Below, one piece after another: positions 36,324-45,865 of a stretch of DNA of 64,000 nt. The translations under genes and the position numbers were made by a program. The notes under the pieces were generated by a model. The model worked only from the letters and a program-made list of their open reading frames with translations, was not told the DNA's origin and searched no databases. Source of the stretch: Candidatus Enterococcus wittei. Its GTDB lineage: Bacteria; Bacillota; Bacilli; Lactobacillales; Enterococcaceae. The stretch's first letter is position 1; each line of letters begins with the position of its first letter. Location of the stretch: the NCBI RefSeq assembly GCF_002140175.1, contig NZ_NGMO01000003.1:633614-697613 (forward strand), written 5' to 3'.

Positions 36324-36597
36324 ACATTACTTCTATGTCCTATTGTGTCAAGATCAGACATTTTATGGCGGATATACCACTGACCTTAATCGTCGTTTAC
36401 AGGAGCATAATCAAGGAACAGGTGCGAAATATACTCGCTTGCAAAAAAGACGACCTGTCAAGATGATCCATGCCGAAGAATTCGCAACAAGAAGTGAAGC
36501 AACGAAAGCAGAAGCAGCTTTTAAAAAACAAACACGTCGACAAAAAGAACGATACTTAAAAACACATGAAACAATCACTTTACCTAAAAAAGAATGA
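36313..36597 (+). CDS. GIY-YIG nuclease-superfamily protein (YazA-like)
   Basis: A 94-residue single-domain protein with YFYVLLCQDQTFYGGYTTDL, the GIY-YIG-like core, and a later arginine and glutamate typical of the fold. Small stand-alone GIY-YIG proteins of the UPF0213/YazA group have no settled role. ATG 36313 lies inside the end of trmN6 without a clear ribosome site, so translation is probably coupled. Confidence 0.88.
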   Translation: MANKHYFYVLLCQDQTFYGGYTTDLNRRLQEHNQGTGAKYTRLQKRRPVKMIHAEEFATRSEATKAEAAFKKQTRRQKERYLKTHETITLPKKE

Positions 36598-36669
36598 AAA
36601 TAGTCGTGCTTTCAAAATTGTCTAATAGTTGTCATCTCTTGACCACACTCTCTAAACGAAAGCCAGAAA

Positions 36670-36724
36670 CCGGAGATTCCCGAAAATCACATGAATGATT
36701 TTTAAAAATCTCCGGCTTATTTTT
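36670..36724 (+). terminator. Terminator of trmN6-yazA
   Basis: CCGGAGATT pairs with AATCTCCGG, with an inner arm GAAAATCA/TGATTTTT, followed by CTTATTTTTA. It reaches into the end of the convergent toxin frame. Confidence 0.8.
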
Positions 36725-37077
36725 ATAGTTCAAAATTAAAATTCAAAAGAAAGTGTTGTGCTATATTAACAAATTCCCTTTTAGATAGTTTACCTAAAAT
36801 CTCTACTTTTCGCCCCCCCAGATTCAGAATAATCTAAAGTATAGACTTGTTTTGTATTTACTTTACTTCCTGGTTTTAATTTTTCATTTTTAATTTCAAC
36901 AAAGTATGGACGCTCTTTATCTGTACTTGTCAGAGGACAAACAATAATTAAATTTGAGCTGTAACTATACTCATCTCTACTAATCACTATGGCAGGTCTT
37001 AGTTTTTTTATCTCACTTCCTCGTGACGGTTCAAAATCTATATATATAATAGAACCTTGTTCTATACTATTATTCAT
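36723..37077 (-). pseudogene. MazF/PemK-type toxin, frameshifted in a G7 tract
   Basis: The N-terminal 87 residues match MazF/PemK mRNA-cleaving toxins (RGSEIKKLRPAIVIS, CPLTS, VNTKQVYTLDYSESGG). At C7 on the plus strand (36813-36819) the frame shifts and stops at 36790 with an unrelated tail AKSRDFR. With six G the reading goes on RKVEILGKLSKREF and ends at 36723, restoring the family C-terminus. So the toxin is either inactivated, switched by slippage, or affected by a sequencing error. ATG 37077 overlaps the antitoxin end by 8 bases. Confidence 0.85.
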
Positions 37078-37303
37078 CAAGCAACCTACTTTCAACACTA
37101 AAATTCATTGCTAACTCATCTTCCTTATCAACGAATTCATTTTGTTTTGCTGTAGCAAAATAATCTTCAATTTTTGGTATTAATGATATTGTTCCATCAT
37201 CTTCTTTACTAATGTAATAGGTTTTACCTGCTGGTATTCCATATTTACTGGCCAGTGTAACCATAACAGCATTTCCTTGTTTACGTGTTTTTACTGTATC
37301 CAT
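37070..37303 (-). CDS. MazE/PemI-type antitoxin
   Basis: The 77-residue protein begins as an AbrB-like swapped-hairpin DNA-binding domain (KTRKQGNAVMVTLASKYGIP) followed by an acidic tail that would cover the toxin. It is first in the pair, as usual, with AGAGG 9 bases before the ATG. Tandem palindromes in the promoter suggest autoregulation. Confidence 0.85.
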   Translation of the reverse strand: MDTVKTRKQGNAVMVTLASKYGIPAGKTYYISKEDDGTISLIPKIEDYFATAKQNEFVDKEDELAMNFSVESRLLDE

Positions 37304-37347
37304 TAATAATCACCTCTTCTCAGCTTATTTGTTGCTTTATTTTAACA

Positions 37348-37367
37348 TGTAATTACAGTAATTACTG
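37348..37367. promoter_or_regulatory. Tandem palindromic operator of the toxin-antitoxin genes
   Basis: TGTAATTACA (37348-37357) and CAGTAATTACTG (37356-37367) are perfect palindromes with centres 9 bases apart, giving two GTAATTAC sites about one helical turn apart. They lie 45-64 bases before the antitoxin start, over the expected promoter. Confidence 0.6.
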
Positions 37368-37433
37368 ATTAGAAAATTTATTTAGTCAATCATTCTCCTC
37401 GTCTCATTCCCGTTAATTATAACCAAAATATTT

Positions 37434-37760
37434 AAAGAATATTGGGATGGGGGAAAACAGACTTTCCCGAGATCTATGATAGACCTTTGAAAACCCTCAA
37501 AAATTTTCTTCCATAAATTAGAACCCCCTACGTTATAGCTACTCAAATGGTCCTTTGGAGTGTTTGAACAATCATATCAAGGTATTGAAACGAAATGCCT
37601 ATGGGTTTCGAAGCTTTTATAACTTTAAATTACGAATCATGATTAGGTGCGGGAAAGCATTACTCATAAAATCAAAAAATGAACAGAAAGAAAATATTTT
37701 CTTTCTGTTCACCAGTCATTCTAGGATTTCTCTTTACCAACATCATTTGACAAAAAGTCG
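37434..37760 (+). mobile_element. ISL3-family relic, right end only
   Basis: The sequence is close to bases 317-643, including the NGPLECLNNHIK tail, the hairpin and the element end, but carries an early stop (CCATAAATTAG) and small changes. The left part is missing. Its right end is 10 bases from the stop codon of the O-acetyltransferase gene. The coding remnant 37555-37671 is not a functional gene. The remaining 37368-37433 is featureless. Confidence 0.85.
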
Positions 37761-37769
37761 CTATTTTCT

Positions 37770-39686
37770 CTATTCACTTGTACGACTATCCGATTCCAAT
37801 ACATTGCTCGTTTCGTCAGATGAAGCCGCTTGTTTATTCTCACTTCCACCTAACAAGGCTTGGCTGACTAAATGGATATAATTTGTCATGCCATCTGGAT
37901 TAGGATGGACTTGATCATCATAGAACCATTCACTGTGTCCATTACTATAATCATACCAATCGATCACAGTCATATTGTCATATTTCTTTTCCATTTCTGC
38001 CAGCATCGCATTGACTTCATTTTGCCAACGTTTTGTTGGTACTCGCACATTGACCCAGTAGACTTTCCGGTCACCGATTGCTTGCATCAAACTATCAAAT
38101 TGCGACTCAGAAAATGATCCGTTCGTTCCTAAGCCAATGAGGACAGTATCTTTCAACAAGTCACGTTTTTTCAATTCCTCAATGTAAGGCTCACTCGTGT
38201 ATAATTGTCGACCGACATCCCCATCTACAACGACTTTTGGGTATAATTCTTTTAAATCTGTGGCGGCATCTAACATGACTGAGTCTCCGAAAGCTGTTAA
38301 TTCGAGTTGTTGTGCTTTTTCTCCTTGTGCTTTCGTCAAATCATATTTATCTAGTACTGCTTGATCCACTGAATGAGATGTTTTTTCTTGATCTTTTTGA
38401 CTTTTTTCAGCTAATTTTTTACTTTCAGCAATATTTTGCTGTAATTGCTTCTGATCTGCTGTCACAGCATTTTTAGGCGCTGTGACAAAGCCAACCAAGG
38501 CAATGATTACGACTAAGGTCCCTGGAACGACCCAAGGCTTTTGTCGGCTAATGATTGGTTTAGTGAACCAGCCTTTGACCACACCAAACGTCCGTCCATA
38601 ATCGAAACGTGCCAATGGTCGTTCGATAAAACGATACGACAGTTCACTGATGATCAAGATCAACGCAATTTCAATCGTCATATGAAGCAAGACATGATCC
38701 GCAATTCCTGAGACTTTTGCTTCGTAAAAAATCATTACTGGGAATTGATACAAGTAGATGCCATAGCTTCTCTTACCGATCCATGTAAATACCGGATTGG
38801 TCAAGCACTTATTTAAACTTGCGCCTGGATGAGCAGTCACAGCTACTAAAACCATACATAAAAGACTGACTAAAAATAACCCTCCGTAATAAACAAAGTT
38901 CGAATGATCATCTAAGAAAAAGAAGAACAAGATCAATGCGATCAATGAGGTTCCTCCAGCTAGATTCAGCACTTTTTTTGCCTGTTTAGGAATATTTTTC
39001 TTCAAACGCGTACTTGGCCAGATGAAGGCAAGCGCACTCCCCATCCAAATGGAAAACAATCGCGTATCCGTTCCGTAATACACACGTGTAGGATCGCCAT
39101 TTGGTGTATATAACACCATCATCAAAATTGCTGAAGCAATTGCTCCACCCATGATTGTGTAAAAAATCCAATTTTTCTTACGAACAAAAACCATCAATAA
39201 AACAAAGAGTATCGGCCAGATCAGATAATTCTGTCCTTCTACTGCCAGTGACCAAATATGTGTAAAAGGTGATTCATTGGCAAAACGATCGAAGTAAGAC
39301 AATCCATTATCGATCTGCCACCAGTTGTTGACATAAAACAAACTACTCAATACGACTCCACGAAGATTATTTAATAACCCACGCTGAAACAATGTGATAT
39401 AGGCTGATGCAGTCACTAACAAGAAAACTAGTCCCGGATACAACCTCTTCATACGACGTACATAAAACTGCCAAATGTTGATTTTCCCATTTTGTTCCCA
39501 TTCTTGCCGTAATAAATCAGTAATCAGATAACCTGATACAACGAAGAATATCGGTACCCCCAAAAAGCCACCTTTCATACTTGTCGGTAATAGGTGGTAC
39601 AAAATCACTCCTATTACGGCTAAAGAACGAATACCATCAAAACCGGTGATATAGCGGCTGTTTTTTAACCTTTTTTGTTTTTCCAT
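37770..39686 (-). CDS. oatA: OatA-like peptidoglycan O-acetyltransferase
   Basis: The 638 residues join an N-terminal acyltransferase-3 membrane domain of about ten helices (GFDGIRSLAVIGVILYH, VPIFFVVSGYLITD) to an extracellular SGNH esterase-like domain with AFGDSVMLDA near residue 467 and the Asp-His pair in YDDQVHPNPDG near 590. OatA adds acetyl groups to cell-wall muramic acid and blocks lysozyme. Other glycans are possible acceptors. The C-terminus abuts the IS relic. Confidence 0.9.
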   Translation of the reverse strand: MEKQKRLKNSRYITGFDGIRSLAVIGVILYHLLPTSMKGGFLGVPIFFVVSGYLITDLLRQEWEQNGKINIWQFYVRRMKRLYPGLVFLLVTASAYITLFQRGLLNNLRGVVLSSLFYVNNWWQIDNGLSYFDRFANESPFTHIWSLAVEGQNYLIWPILFVLLMVFVRKKNWIFYTIMGGAIASAILMMVLYTPNGDPTRVYYGTDTRLFSIWMGSALAFIWPSTRLKKNIPKQAKKVLNLAGGTSLIALILFFFFLDDHSNFVYYGGLFLVSLLCMVLVAVTAHPGASLNKCLTNPVFTWIGKRSYGIYLYQFPVMIFYEAKVSGIADHVLLHMTIEIALILIISELSYRFIERPLARFDYGRTFGVVKGWFTKPIISRQKPWVVPGTLVVIIALVGFVTAPKNAVTADQKQLQQNIAESKKLAEKSQKDQEKTSHSVDQAVLDKYDLTKAQGEKAQQLELTAFGDSVMLDAATDLKELYPKVVVDGDVGRQLYTSEPYIEELKKRDLLKDTVLIGLGTNGSFSESQFDSLMQAIGDRKVYWVNVRVPTKRWQNEVNAMLAEMEKKYDNMTVIDWYDYSNGHSEWFYDDQVHPNPDGMTNYIHLVSQALLGGSENKQAASSDETSNVLESDSRTSE

Positions 39687-39984
39687 TCAATATTCCAACT
39701 TTTCATAAACTTTTTTCATTCGTAATATACGTGTATTAAATAAAAATAGCAAGTGAAATAACACAAAAACTCACTACTTTTCTCTATAATCCCATAGATC
39801 AAAAAAAAATCCTACCATTTTTTTTGAACTTTAATAAAATTTCAAAGTTACGTTTCCTTTTTTGATCGATCTTGAGGATCCTCACAAACATCCTAATTTC
39901 TAAAACTAAATAGATAAGATCTAATAAGCAATTACTCAAAAAAACAACTTAAAGAAAAAATCTGTAGCTACGTGATCCGATTTT

Positions 39985-40048
39985 TAAAAACAAGTCGAAG
40001 AATTCAGAAATAGCTGAACTATTTCCGAGATCCTTCGACTTATTTTTT
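39985..40048. terminator. Terminator downstream of the yitT-like gene
   Basis: AAGTCGAAG pairs with CTTCGACTT and the inner AGAAATAG with CTATTTC; T-rich tails lie on both sides. The gap 39687-39984 is AT-rich and otherwise empty. Confidence 0.75.
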
Positions 40049-40109
40049 GAGGGATGTCCTGTTATAAAAAGCTTTTTGACTCTATCTTATACCGCATGTT
40101 CTCTAAGTT

Positions 40110-40985
40110 TTAAATGCTATCTTCATAAAAACGGCCAAGTATTTGTACATTTTCTGCAATACTAACAAATGCTTGTGGATCAGATGATTTCATCGCTTCT
40201 CTGAGCATCGGTAACTCATAGCGTGTCACGATCGTCATCAACACTGTTTGTTTATCATGTTTATAAGCACCTTCTGCTTCATTGATAATCGTGATCCCAC
40301 GTCGCATACATTGTTGGATCGCTTGAATCACTTTTTCTGGTTGTTTTGTCACAATCATCACTTGCATCTTTTTTTGTTTTGTATAGACAACATCTGTTAC
40401 TTTCCCACTCACAAAAATCGACAATGCACTATAAAACATATATTGCCAACCGAAAAGCAAGCCCGCTACAAAAACGATCAGAACATTGAAGTAAATCGAG
40501 ATCGACCCAATAGACTTACCCGTTTTTTTGCGGATCGTAATACTCACTATATCTAACCCACCAGATGACAAGCCATTTTTTAAAGCCAAGCCGATCCCAG
40601 CACCCATCACGGCTCCGCCAAACAGCGCACAAATGATTGGATCTGTTGATAAAACCGTTTGTGGTAAAAGGTGGATACATAAAGAAGTCAACGTCACTGT
40701 AATAAACGTGAAAATCGTAAATTTTTTCCCGATTTTGAACCAAGCTAATATAAATAATGGGATATTCAACAAATACAAAGTCGTTGAAACAGGTATTTCA
40801 AAACCAATCAATGATTTTGAAAGTGTCGTTAAAATTTGCGCAAGACCAGTTATCCCACTGGAGTAAATATTGCCTGGTTGATAAAAGAAATTCAATGCTA
40901 CCGATGCAATCAGCGCATATACGATTGATACCGAAAGCTTGGTCGTATAGTCATGATACGCCCAATTTTCGAAAGTTTTTTTCAT
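40110..40985 (-). CDS. YitT-family membrane protein
   Basis: The 291-residue protein has five to six membrane helices with GLSSGGLDIVS and a soluble C-terminal DUF2179-type domain (MIVTKQPEKVIQAIQQ ... MLREAMKSSDPQAFVSI). The family is widespread in Firmicutes and its transported substrate is unknown. A good promoter lies 34-61 bases upstream. Confidence 0.88.
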   Translation of the reverse strand: MKKTFENWAYHDYTTKLSVSIVYALIASVALNFFYQPGNIYSSGITGLAQILTTLSKSLIGFEIPVSTTLYLLNIPLFILAWFKIGKKFTIFTFITVTLTSLCIHLLPQTVLSTDPIICALFGGAVMGAGIGLALKNGLSSGGLDIVSITIRKKTGKSIGSISIYFNVLIVFVAGLLFGWQYMFYSALSIFVSGKVTDVVYTKQKKMQVMIVTKQPEKVIQAIQQCMRRGITIINEAEGAYKHDKQTVLMTIVTRYELPMLREAMKSSDPQAFVSIAENVQILGRFYEDSI

Positions 40986-41018
40986 GAAAAAAGGCCTCGC
41001 TTCATCTATTATGGCTTT

Positions 41019-41046
41019 ATTATAAATCCTTTTAAAATTAAATCAA
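41019..41046 (-). promoter_or_regulatory. Promoter of the yitT-like gene
   Basis: On the minus strand TTGATT and TATAAT are 16 bases apart. Confidence 0.65.
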
Positions 41047-41087
41047 GATGAGTTTGTGACAAATCATCTCAATCCTCACTAAGCGAA

Positions 41088-41175
41088 GAGTAAAAGAAGG
41101 AATGATAACGGGTGATTGCTTGAAGCGTATCCGAGCAATTTTTCGTCTGTTGTCATTCCCAGCTTTTCTTTACTC
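41088..41175. repeat. Large imperfect inverted repeat after aspS
   Basis: GAGTAAAAGAAGGAATGATAAC on one side faces GTTGTCATTCC ... TTTCTTTACTC on the other, with an inner arm GATTGCT/AGCAAT. The whole 88 bases can fold as one long hairpin. No T run follows, so it may be a terminator-like structure of the hisS-aspS transcript or a small mobile relic. Confidence 0.5.
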
Positions 41176-41194
41176 ATTGTAAAAAAACTTTATG

Positions 41195-42961
41195 TTACTC
41201 TACCTCTGTCACGTCGATATTTAATTCAAATAATTGTAGATCGGAAACCGTACTTGGTGCATCACTCATCACATCAGCAGCTTTCCCATTTTTAGGGAAG
41301 GCAATGACTTCACGAATGTTTTCTTCTCCTGCAAGTAACATAGCAAAACGATCTAAACCAAGAGCAATACCCCCATGCGGAGGGAAACCATAGTCCAATG
41401 CAGTTAATAAGAATCCAAATTGTTCCTCCATTTCCTCTGCTGAGAAACCTAGCGTTTTTAAAACTTTTTCTTGTAGTTCTCGTGTATGGATACGTAATGA
41501 TCCGCCACCTAATTCATACCCGTTCAACACGATATCATAAGCCTGAGCATACACTTTTGCAGGATCAGTCGCTAGTAACTCTATATCTTCTTCTTTTGGC
41601 ATAGTGAATGGATGATGGGCAGATACATAACGTCCTTCTTCAGCGGAATATTCAAATTGCGGCCATTCTGTGACCCATAAAAAATTGAATTTTGATTCGT
41701 CAATCAATCCCAGTTCTTTTCCTAAACGAGAACGGATCGCGCCTAACGTTGCTGCAACGATCTCTGATTTATCTGCGCCAAACAATAAGATGTCACCGAC
41801 CTCAGCATTCGTTGCTTGAATCAATGCTTCAGAAGCTTCCCCCATAAATTTGGCAATTGGTCCTTTCAAACCATCTTCTTCCACTTTCAACCAAGCAAGA
41901 CCTTTTGCTCCAAATTGTGTGGCATACTGTCCAAGATTGTCTAAGTCTTTACGAGAATATCGACTTGCTGCATTTTTCGCATTCAATGCCTTCACGACGC
42001 CACCATTTTCAAGTGCCATTTGGAAGACTTTGAATTCTACTCCTTTGACTACTTCACTTAGATCAATCAGTTCCATCTCAAAACGCGTATCTGGTTTGTC
42101 ACTTCCATAACGATTCATCGCTTCATCATATGTCATTCGTGGGAATGGCAAGCTCACTTCGATACCACGCACGTCTTTCATGACTTTTGCGATCAAACCT
42201 TCCGTATAGTCTTGGATCTCTTCTGCACTTAAGAAAGTTGTTTCAATATCCACTTGAGTAAATTCTGGTTGACGGTCTCCACGCAGATCTTCATCTCGGA
42301 AACAACGAACGATTTGGTAGTATCGGTCAAATCCTGCATTCATCAATAATTGTTTGAATAATTGCGGAGATTGTGGTAACGCGTAGAAATGTCCAGCATG
42401 GATGCGTGAAGGAACTAAATAGTCTCTCGCACCTTCTGGCGTTGATTTCCCAAGATACGGAGTTTCAATGTCTAAGAAATCATGGTCATCTAAGTAGTGA
42501 CGAATCGCTTTGGTTGTCTCGTTTCTCAATTTGATATTTTTTGTCATCTTCGGACGACGTAAATCTAAATAGCGATATTTCAAACGGATTTCGTCACTGA
42601 TCGTTTGATCATCTTCAATCAAGAAAGGCGGAGTTTTTGCTTGATTCAAAATCGTGATCTCATCAGCAATGATTTCAAATTCACCTGTCGCCATTTTTGG
42701 ATTGATTGCCATTTCTCCGCGATTTTTAACTACCCCAGTAATCTCGATCACATACTCGCTACGACATTTATCCGCAATCTCCCAGGCCTCTTTATTGATT
42801 TCTGGATTAAAAACGATTTGGACGATCCCTTCACGGTCTCGTAAGTCGATAAAGATAACTCCACCTAGATCCCGTCTTTTTTGTACCCATCCTTTTAAGG
42901 TAACTTTTTGTCCCAACTGGGCTTTAGAAATAAGTCCACAGTAAATTGTTCGTTGTGCCAT
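41195..42961 (-). CDS. aspS: Aspartyl-tRNA synthetase
   Basis: Bacterial-type class II synthetase of 588 residues with an N-terminal OB-fold ([20 protein letters not shown]), motif 2 [16 protein letters not shown] near residue 217, the GAD insertion, and motif 3 [12 protein letters not shown] near 530. The ATG overlaps the hisS stop by one base (TAATG arrangement), so both are made from the T-box controlled transcript. Confidence 0.98.
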   Translation of the reverse strand: MAQRTIYCGLISKAQLGQKVTLKGWVQKRRDLGGVIFIDLRDREGIVQIVFNPEINKEAWEIADKCRSEYVIEITGVVKNRGEMAINPKMATGEFEIIADEITILNQAKTPPFLIEDDQTISDEIRLKYRYLDLRRPKMTKNIKLRNETTKAIRHYLDDHDFLDIETPYLGKSTPEGARDYLVPSRIHAGHFYALPQSPQLFKQLLMNAGFDRYYQIVRCFRDEDLRGDRQPEFTQVDIETTFLSAEEIQDYTEGLIAKVMKDVRGIEVSLPFPRMTYDEAMNRYGSDKPDTRFEMELIDLSEVVKGVEFKVFQMALENGGVVKALNAKNAASRYSRKDLDNLGQYATQFGAKGLAWLKVEEDGLKGPIAKFMGEASEALIQATNAEVGDILLFGADKSEIVAATLGAIRSRLGKELGLIDESKFNFLWVTEWPQFEYSAEEGRYVSAHHPFTMPKEEDIELLATDPAKVYAQAYDIVLNGYELGGGSLRIHTRELQEKVLKTLGFSAEEMEEQFGFLLTALDYGFPPHGGIALGLDRFAMLLAGEENIREVIAFPKNGKAADVMSDAPSTVSDLQLFELNIDVTEVE

Positions 42962-44268
42962 TATTCTTCCTCCTGTTCAATAAATAAAGTCATTTCATCA
43001 TAGACTTCATCAAAATGTTCATAGATTTCTTGTAATGAGAAACTTTTTTCTTTTCTACTTCTCATTGCTTTTACGTTGATGGTTTGATTTGCTAATTCAT
43101 CTCCACCAATCACTAAAACTAATTTTGCATTGGCTTTGTCCGCTGTTTTGAATTGTGCTTTTGCCTTTCTTCCCATAAAATCACGATCAGCAGAAAAACC
43201 AAAATCACGAATCGCCTGAACGATTTTTAAAGCTTCGATATTCGTTTCTTCCCCTAATGCAACCACATAAGCATCTAAAGAATTGAACGCAGGAATTACT
43301 ACTTCTTCAGCTTCCATCGTCAATAATAGACGTTCGATACCCATGGCAAAACCAAAACCTGGTGTTTGAGGGCCTCCTAATTCTTCCACTAAGTTATCAT
43401 AACGTCCCCCCGCACAAATCGTTGCTTGGGCGCCCATTTTCGGTGCATCACTCATGATTTCGAAAATCGTATGTGTGTAATAGTCTAAGCCACGTACCAT
43501 GTTGCTATCGATTTCATAGGAAATATCCAATGCATCTAACATTGCAATCACTGTGTCAAAATGTTTTTGTGCCTCTTCACTCAGATAGTCTAAGATCGAA
43601 GGAGCTTGGGCTACAAATTTTTGATCACGTTTATCTTTACTGTCTAATACACGTAACGGATTTTCATGTAGACGACGTTGTGAATCTTCACTTAGTTCAG
43701 CTTCAAAAGGCACAAGGTAGTCGATCAATGCTTGGCGATATGCTTGCCGTGTTTCTTTATCTCCTAATGAATTGATGACTAACCGAATTTGAGTGATCCC
43801 TAACTGTTTGAAGAAATCTAATGCCATCACCATGCTTTCAACATCTGTAGCAGGATTGTCTGAACCAAATGCTTCTACTCCGATTTGATGGAACTGACGT
43901 AATCGACCTTTTTGTGGACGTTCATAGCGAAACATCGGGCCCATATAAAAAGTTTTGAAAGGTTTCGTGTGTTCTGGTCCAAACAATTTATTTTCTACAA
44001 ACGAACGAACGATTGGCGCAGTACCTTCGGGACGAAGTGTTACATGTCGTTCACCTTTGTCATAAAAATCATACATTTCTTTTGAAACAATATCTGTCGT
44101 ATCCCCTACACTACGAGCGATTACTTCATAATGTTCAAAAATCGGTGTGCGAATCTCATTGTACTGATAATCTCGAAATAGTAAGCGGGCTGTTTCTTCA
44201 ACAAATTGCCATTTCTCAGATTCTCCAGGTAAAATATCATTGGTGCCTTTTGGTCTTTGGAAGCTCAT
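42961..44268 (-). CDS. hisS: Histidyl-tRNA synthetase
   Basis: Class II synthetase of 435 residues: [11 protein letters not shown] at the start, motif 2 [15 protein letters not shown], the histidine motif [13 protein letters not shown] and [13 protein letters not shown], then an anticodon-binding domain. AAAGGAG lies 9 bases before the ATG. Confidence 0.98.
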   Translation of the reverse strand: MSFQRPKGTNDILPGESEKWQFVEETARLLFRDYQYNEIRTPIFEHYEVIARSVGDTTDIVSKEMYDFYDKGERHVTLRPEGTAPIVRSFVENKLFGPEHTKPFKTFYMGPMFRYERPQKGRLRQFHQIGVEAFGSDNPATDVESMVMALDFFKQLGITQIRLVINSLGDKETRQAYRQALIDYLVPFEAELSEDSQRRLHENPLRVLDSKDKRDQKFVAQAPSILDYLSEEAQKHFDTVIAMLDALDISYEIDSNMVRGLDYYTHTIFEIMSDAPKMGAQATICAGGRYDNLVEELGGPQTPGFGFAMGIERLLLTMEAEEVVIPAFNSLDAYVVALGEETNIEALKIVQAIRDFGFSADRDFMGRKAKAQFKTADKANAKLVLVIGGDELANQTINVKAMRSRKEKSFSLQEIYEHFDEVYDEMTLFIEQEEE

Positions 44269-44310
44269 TTTTTTCTCTCCTTTTCTTTACTATATGTACT
44301 CAATGGAAAC

Positions 44311-44560
44311 AAAAAACACCCTTGTCCACAATGAACAAGGGTGAATGACTATTTCATACACGGTACCACCTAAATTTGAAAGATTACTCTTTCCTCTCAC
44401 GATTAACGCTCGTCAACGGGACGGCTTTGCACGCGTCCATCTCCAGAGTGTCTTTCGGAAACTAACCTATCTAGGACGTTTTCAGCCACGACGTCCCTCT
44501 CTTATAAAGCATTAGTTACTTACTCGCTCTTTCACAGATATTAGATATTATCTATAACCT
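44311..44560 (-). promoter_or_regulatory. T-box leader of hisS-aspS
   Basis: On the minus strand the conserved T-box element GGTGGTACCGTG lies at 44359-44370, followed by the terminator CACCCTTGTTCATT...ACAAGGGTG (44317-44343) and six T. Upstream is a long stem I with AAGAGAGGGACG. On its 3' side GAAAGACACTC contains both GAC (Asp) and CAC (His) codons, overlapping by one base at 44448-44452. Uncharged tRNA would stabilise the antiterminator. A TTGACT at 44579-44584 is the likely -35 box. Confidence 0.92.
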
Positions 44561-44621
44561 ACTAAAAACCCCACCTAAAGTCAAGGGGGAACTGATGGAT
44601 TTTATTTGATTATTTGTCGAA

Positions 44622-44657
44622 AATACACGCGACTTGAGTCAGGAGAGTTTCAATGAG
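44622..44657 (+). repeat. 36-bp motif shared with the rarA upstream region
   Basis: This segment matches 53704-53739 at 29 of 36 positions without gaps (AATAC..GCGAC...AGTCA.GAGAG.TTCAA.GAG). Just before it, TTTGTCGAAAATA at 44613-44625 is repeated exactly at 47467-47479. Function unknown. Confidence 0.5.
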
Positions 44658-44725
44658 TGAAATCATTTTGATTTCTCTTTTTCTCAATTTGTTTTAGACT
44701 AAAATAATAAAAAGAAGGAGGTAGC

Positions 44726-45676
44726 ATGATGTCAGAAGTAAGAATTGGTCATTCTCAAGTATATGCTCAACCGATTGGCCTTGGCGCAAATGCCATCGGA
44801 GGTCATAACCTTTTTACAGGATTAGATGATGAGATTGGTAAGCAAGTAGTTCGGGCAGCCCTCGATAACGGATTAAATTTGATCGATACTGCCTATATTT
44901 ATGGAAAAGGACGATCCGAAGCACTAATCGGAGAAGTATTACAAGAAGCCCCATACGATCGTTCACGAATCGTGATTGCGACAAAAGCCGCTCATCTTCC
45001 AAACCAAGAAAAAAAATTCGATAACTCACCTGAATTTCTAAAACAATCTGTGGAAGAAGCGCTAAAAAGACTACAAACTGATTATATCGATATTTTTTAC
45101 ATTCATTTTCCAGATGAAAAAACACCAAAAAACGAAGCTGTTGCTGCTTTACATGAACTTAAAGAAGCAGGAAAGATCCGAGCAATCGGCGTTTCTAATT
45201 TTTCTTTGGCCCAATTGAAAGAAGCAAATATGGATGGTTATGTCGATATCGTACAAGATCATTATAGTTTGATTCACCGTAAGGCAGAAACGGAGCTGTT
45301 TCCTTATCTTAAAGAAAATAATATTGGTTTTGTTCCTTATTTCCCACTTGCTTCCGGGCTATTAACAGGAAAGTATAACTTAGATAGTCCGAAATATTTT
45401 GATGAAGACGATCCAAGAAAAAGGAAAGCAAATTTCCAAGGTGAGCGCTACGAATCAATTATTCATTTGGTTGATCAATTAAAACCAATTGCAGAAAACT
45501 ATCAAGCCACTACTGCACAACTAGTTTTAGCTTGGTATATCGCTCACCCACAGATTACCTTCGTGATTCCTGGCGCAAAGAAACCTGAACAAGTCGCTGA
45601 TAATGCAAAAGCGTTGGATATCCATTTAACTGCAACAGATGCACAGATAATCAATGAGCTATTTCAAGGATTCTAA
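44726..45676 (+). CDS. Aldo/keto reductase
   Basis: A 316-residue TIM-barrel oxidoreductase with LIDTAYIYGKGRSE (catalytic Asp and Tyr), VIATKAA (Lys), YIDIFYIHFPD (His) and the NADPH segment VIPGAKKPEQV. It reduces aldehydes or ketones; the substrate is unknown. GGAGG lies 5 bases from the first ATG and 8 from the second, so the start may be 44729. It is inserted with the P450 between hisS and dtd, which are near neighbours in Bacillus. Confidence 0.9.
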   Translation: MMSEVRIGHSQVYAQPIGLGANAIGGHNLFTGLDDEIGKQVVRAALDNGLNLIDTAYIYGKGRSEALIGEVLQEAPYDRSRIVIATKAAHLPNQEKKFDNSPEFLKQSVEEALKRLQTDYIDIFYIHFPDEKTPKNEAVAALHELKEAGKIRAIGVSNFSLAQLKEANMDGYVDIVQDHYSLIHRKAETELFPYLKENNIGFVPYFPLASGLLTGKYNLDSPKYFDEDDPRKRKANFQGERYESIIHLVDQLKPIAENYQATTAQLVLAWYIAHPQITFVIPGAKKPEQVADNAKALDIHLTATDAQIINELFQGF

Positions 45677-45756
45677 AAACTCTCCATTAACGATAAAATT
45701 TGGAAATTGTTACACCGACTTTCCTTATCTCTCATCATCTCAGTAAATATTATTCA

Positions 45757-45846
45757 AAAAGCTACACTTAGGTCATAGGCAAAAAAACAAAAAATGTCAC
45801 AAATATTTTTGATTTTTCTGCCTAATGACTAAGTGTAGCTTCTTTT
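45757..45846. terminator. Long bidirectional terminator between the reductase and the P450
   Basis: AAGCTACACTTAG and CTAAGTGTAGCTT pair perfectly, extended by TCAT/ATGA and GGCA/TGCC, with A/T-rich ends. Confidence 0.8.
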
Positions 45847-45865
45847 AGGATTATTGCTTGTCTAT

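Noticed and set aside
37555-37881. A 108-residue frame beginning MECLNNHIK
   Set aside because: It is the tail of a decayed ISL3 transposase running on into noncoding and antisense sequence.
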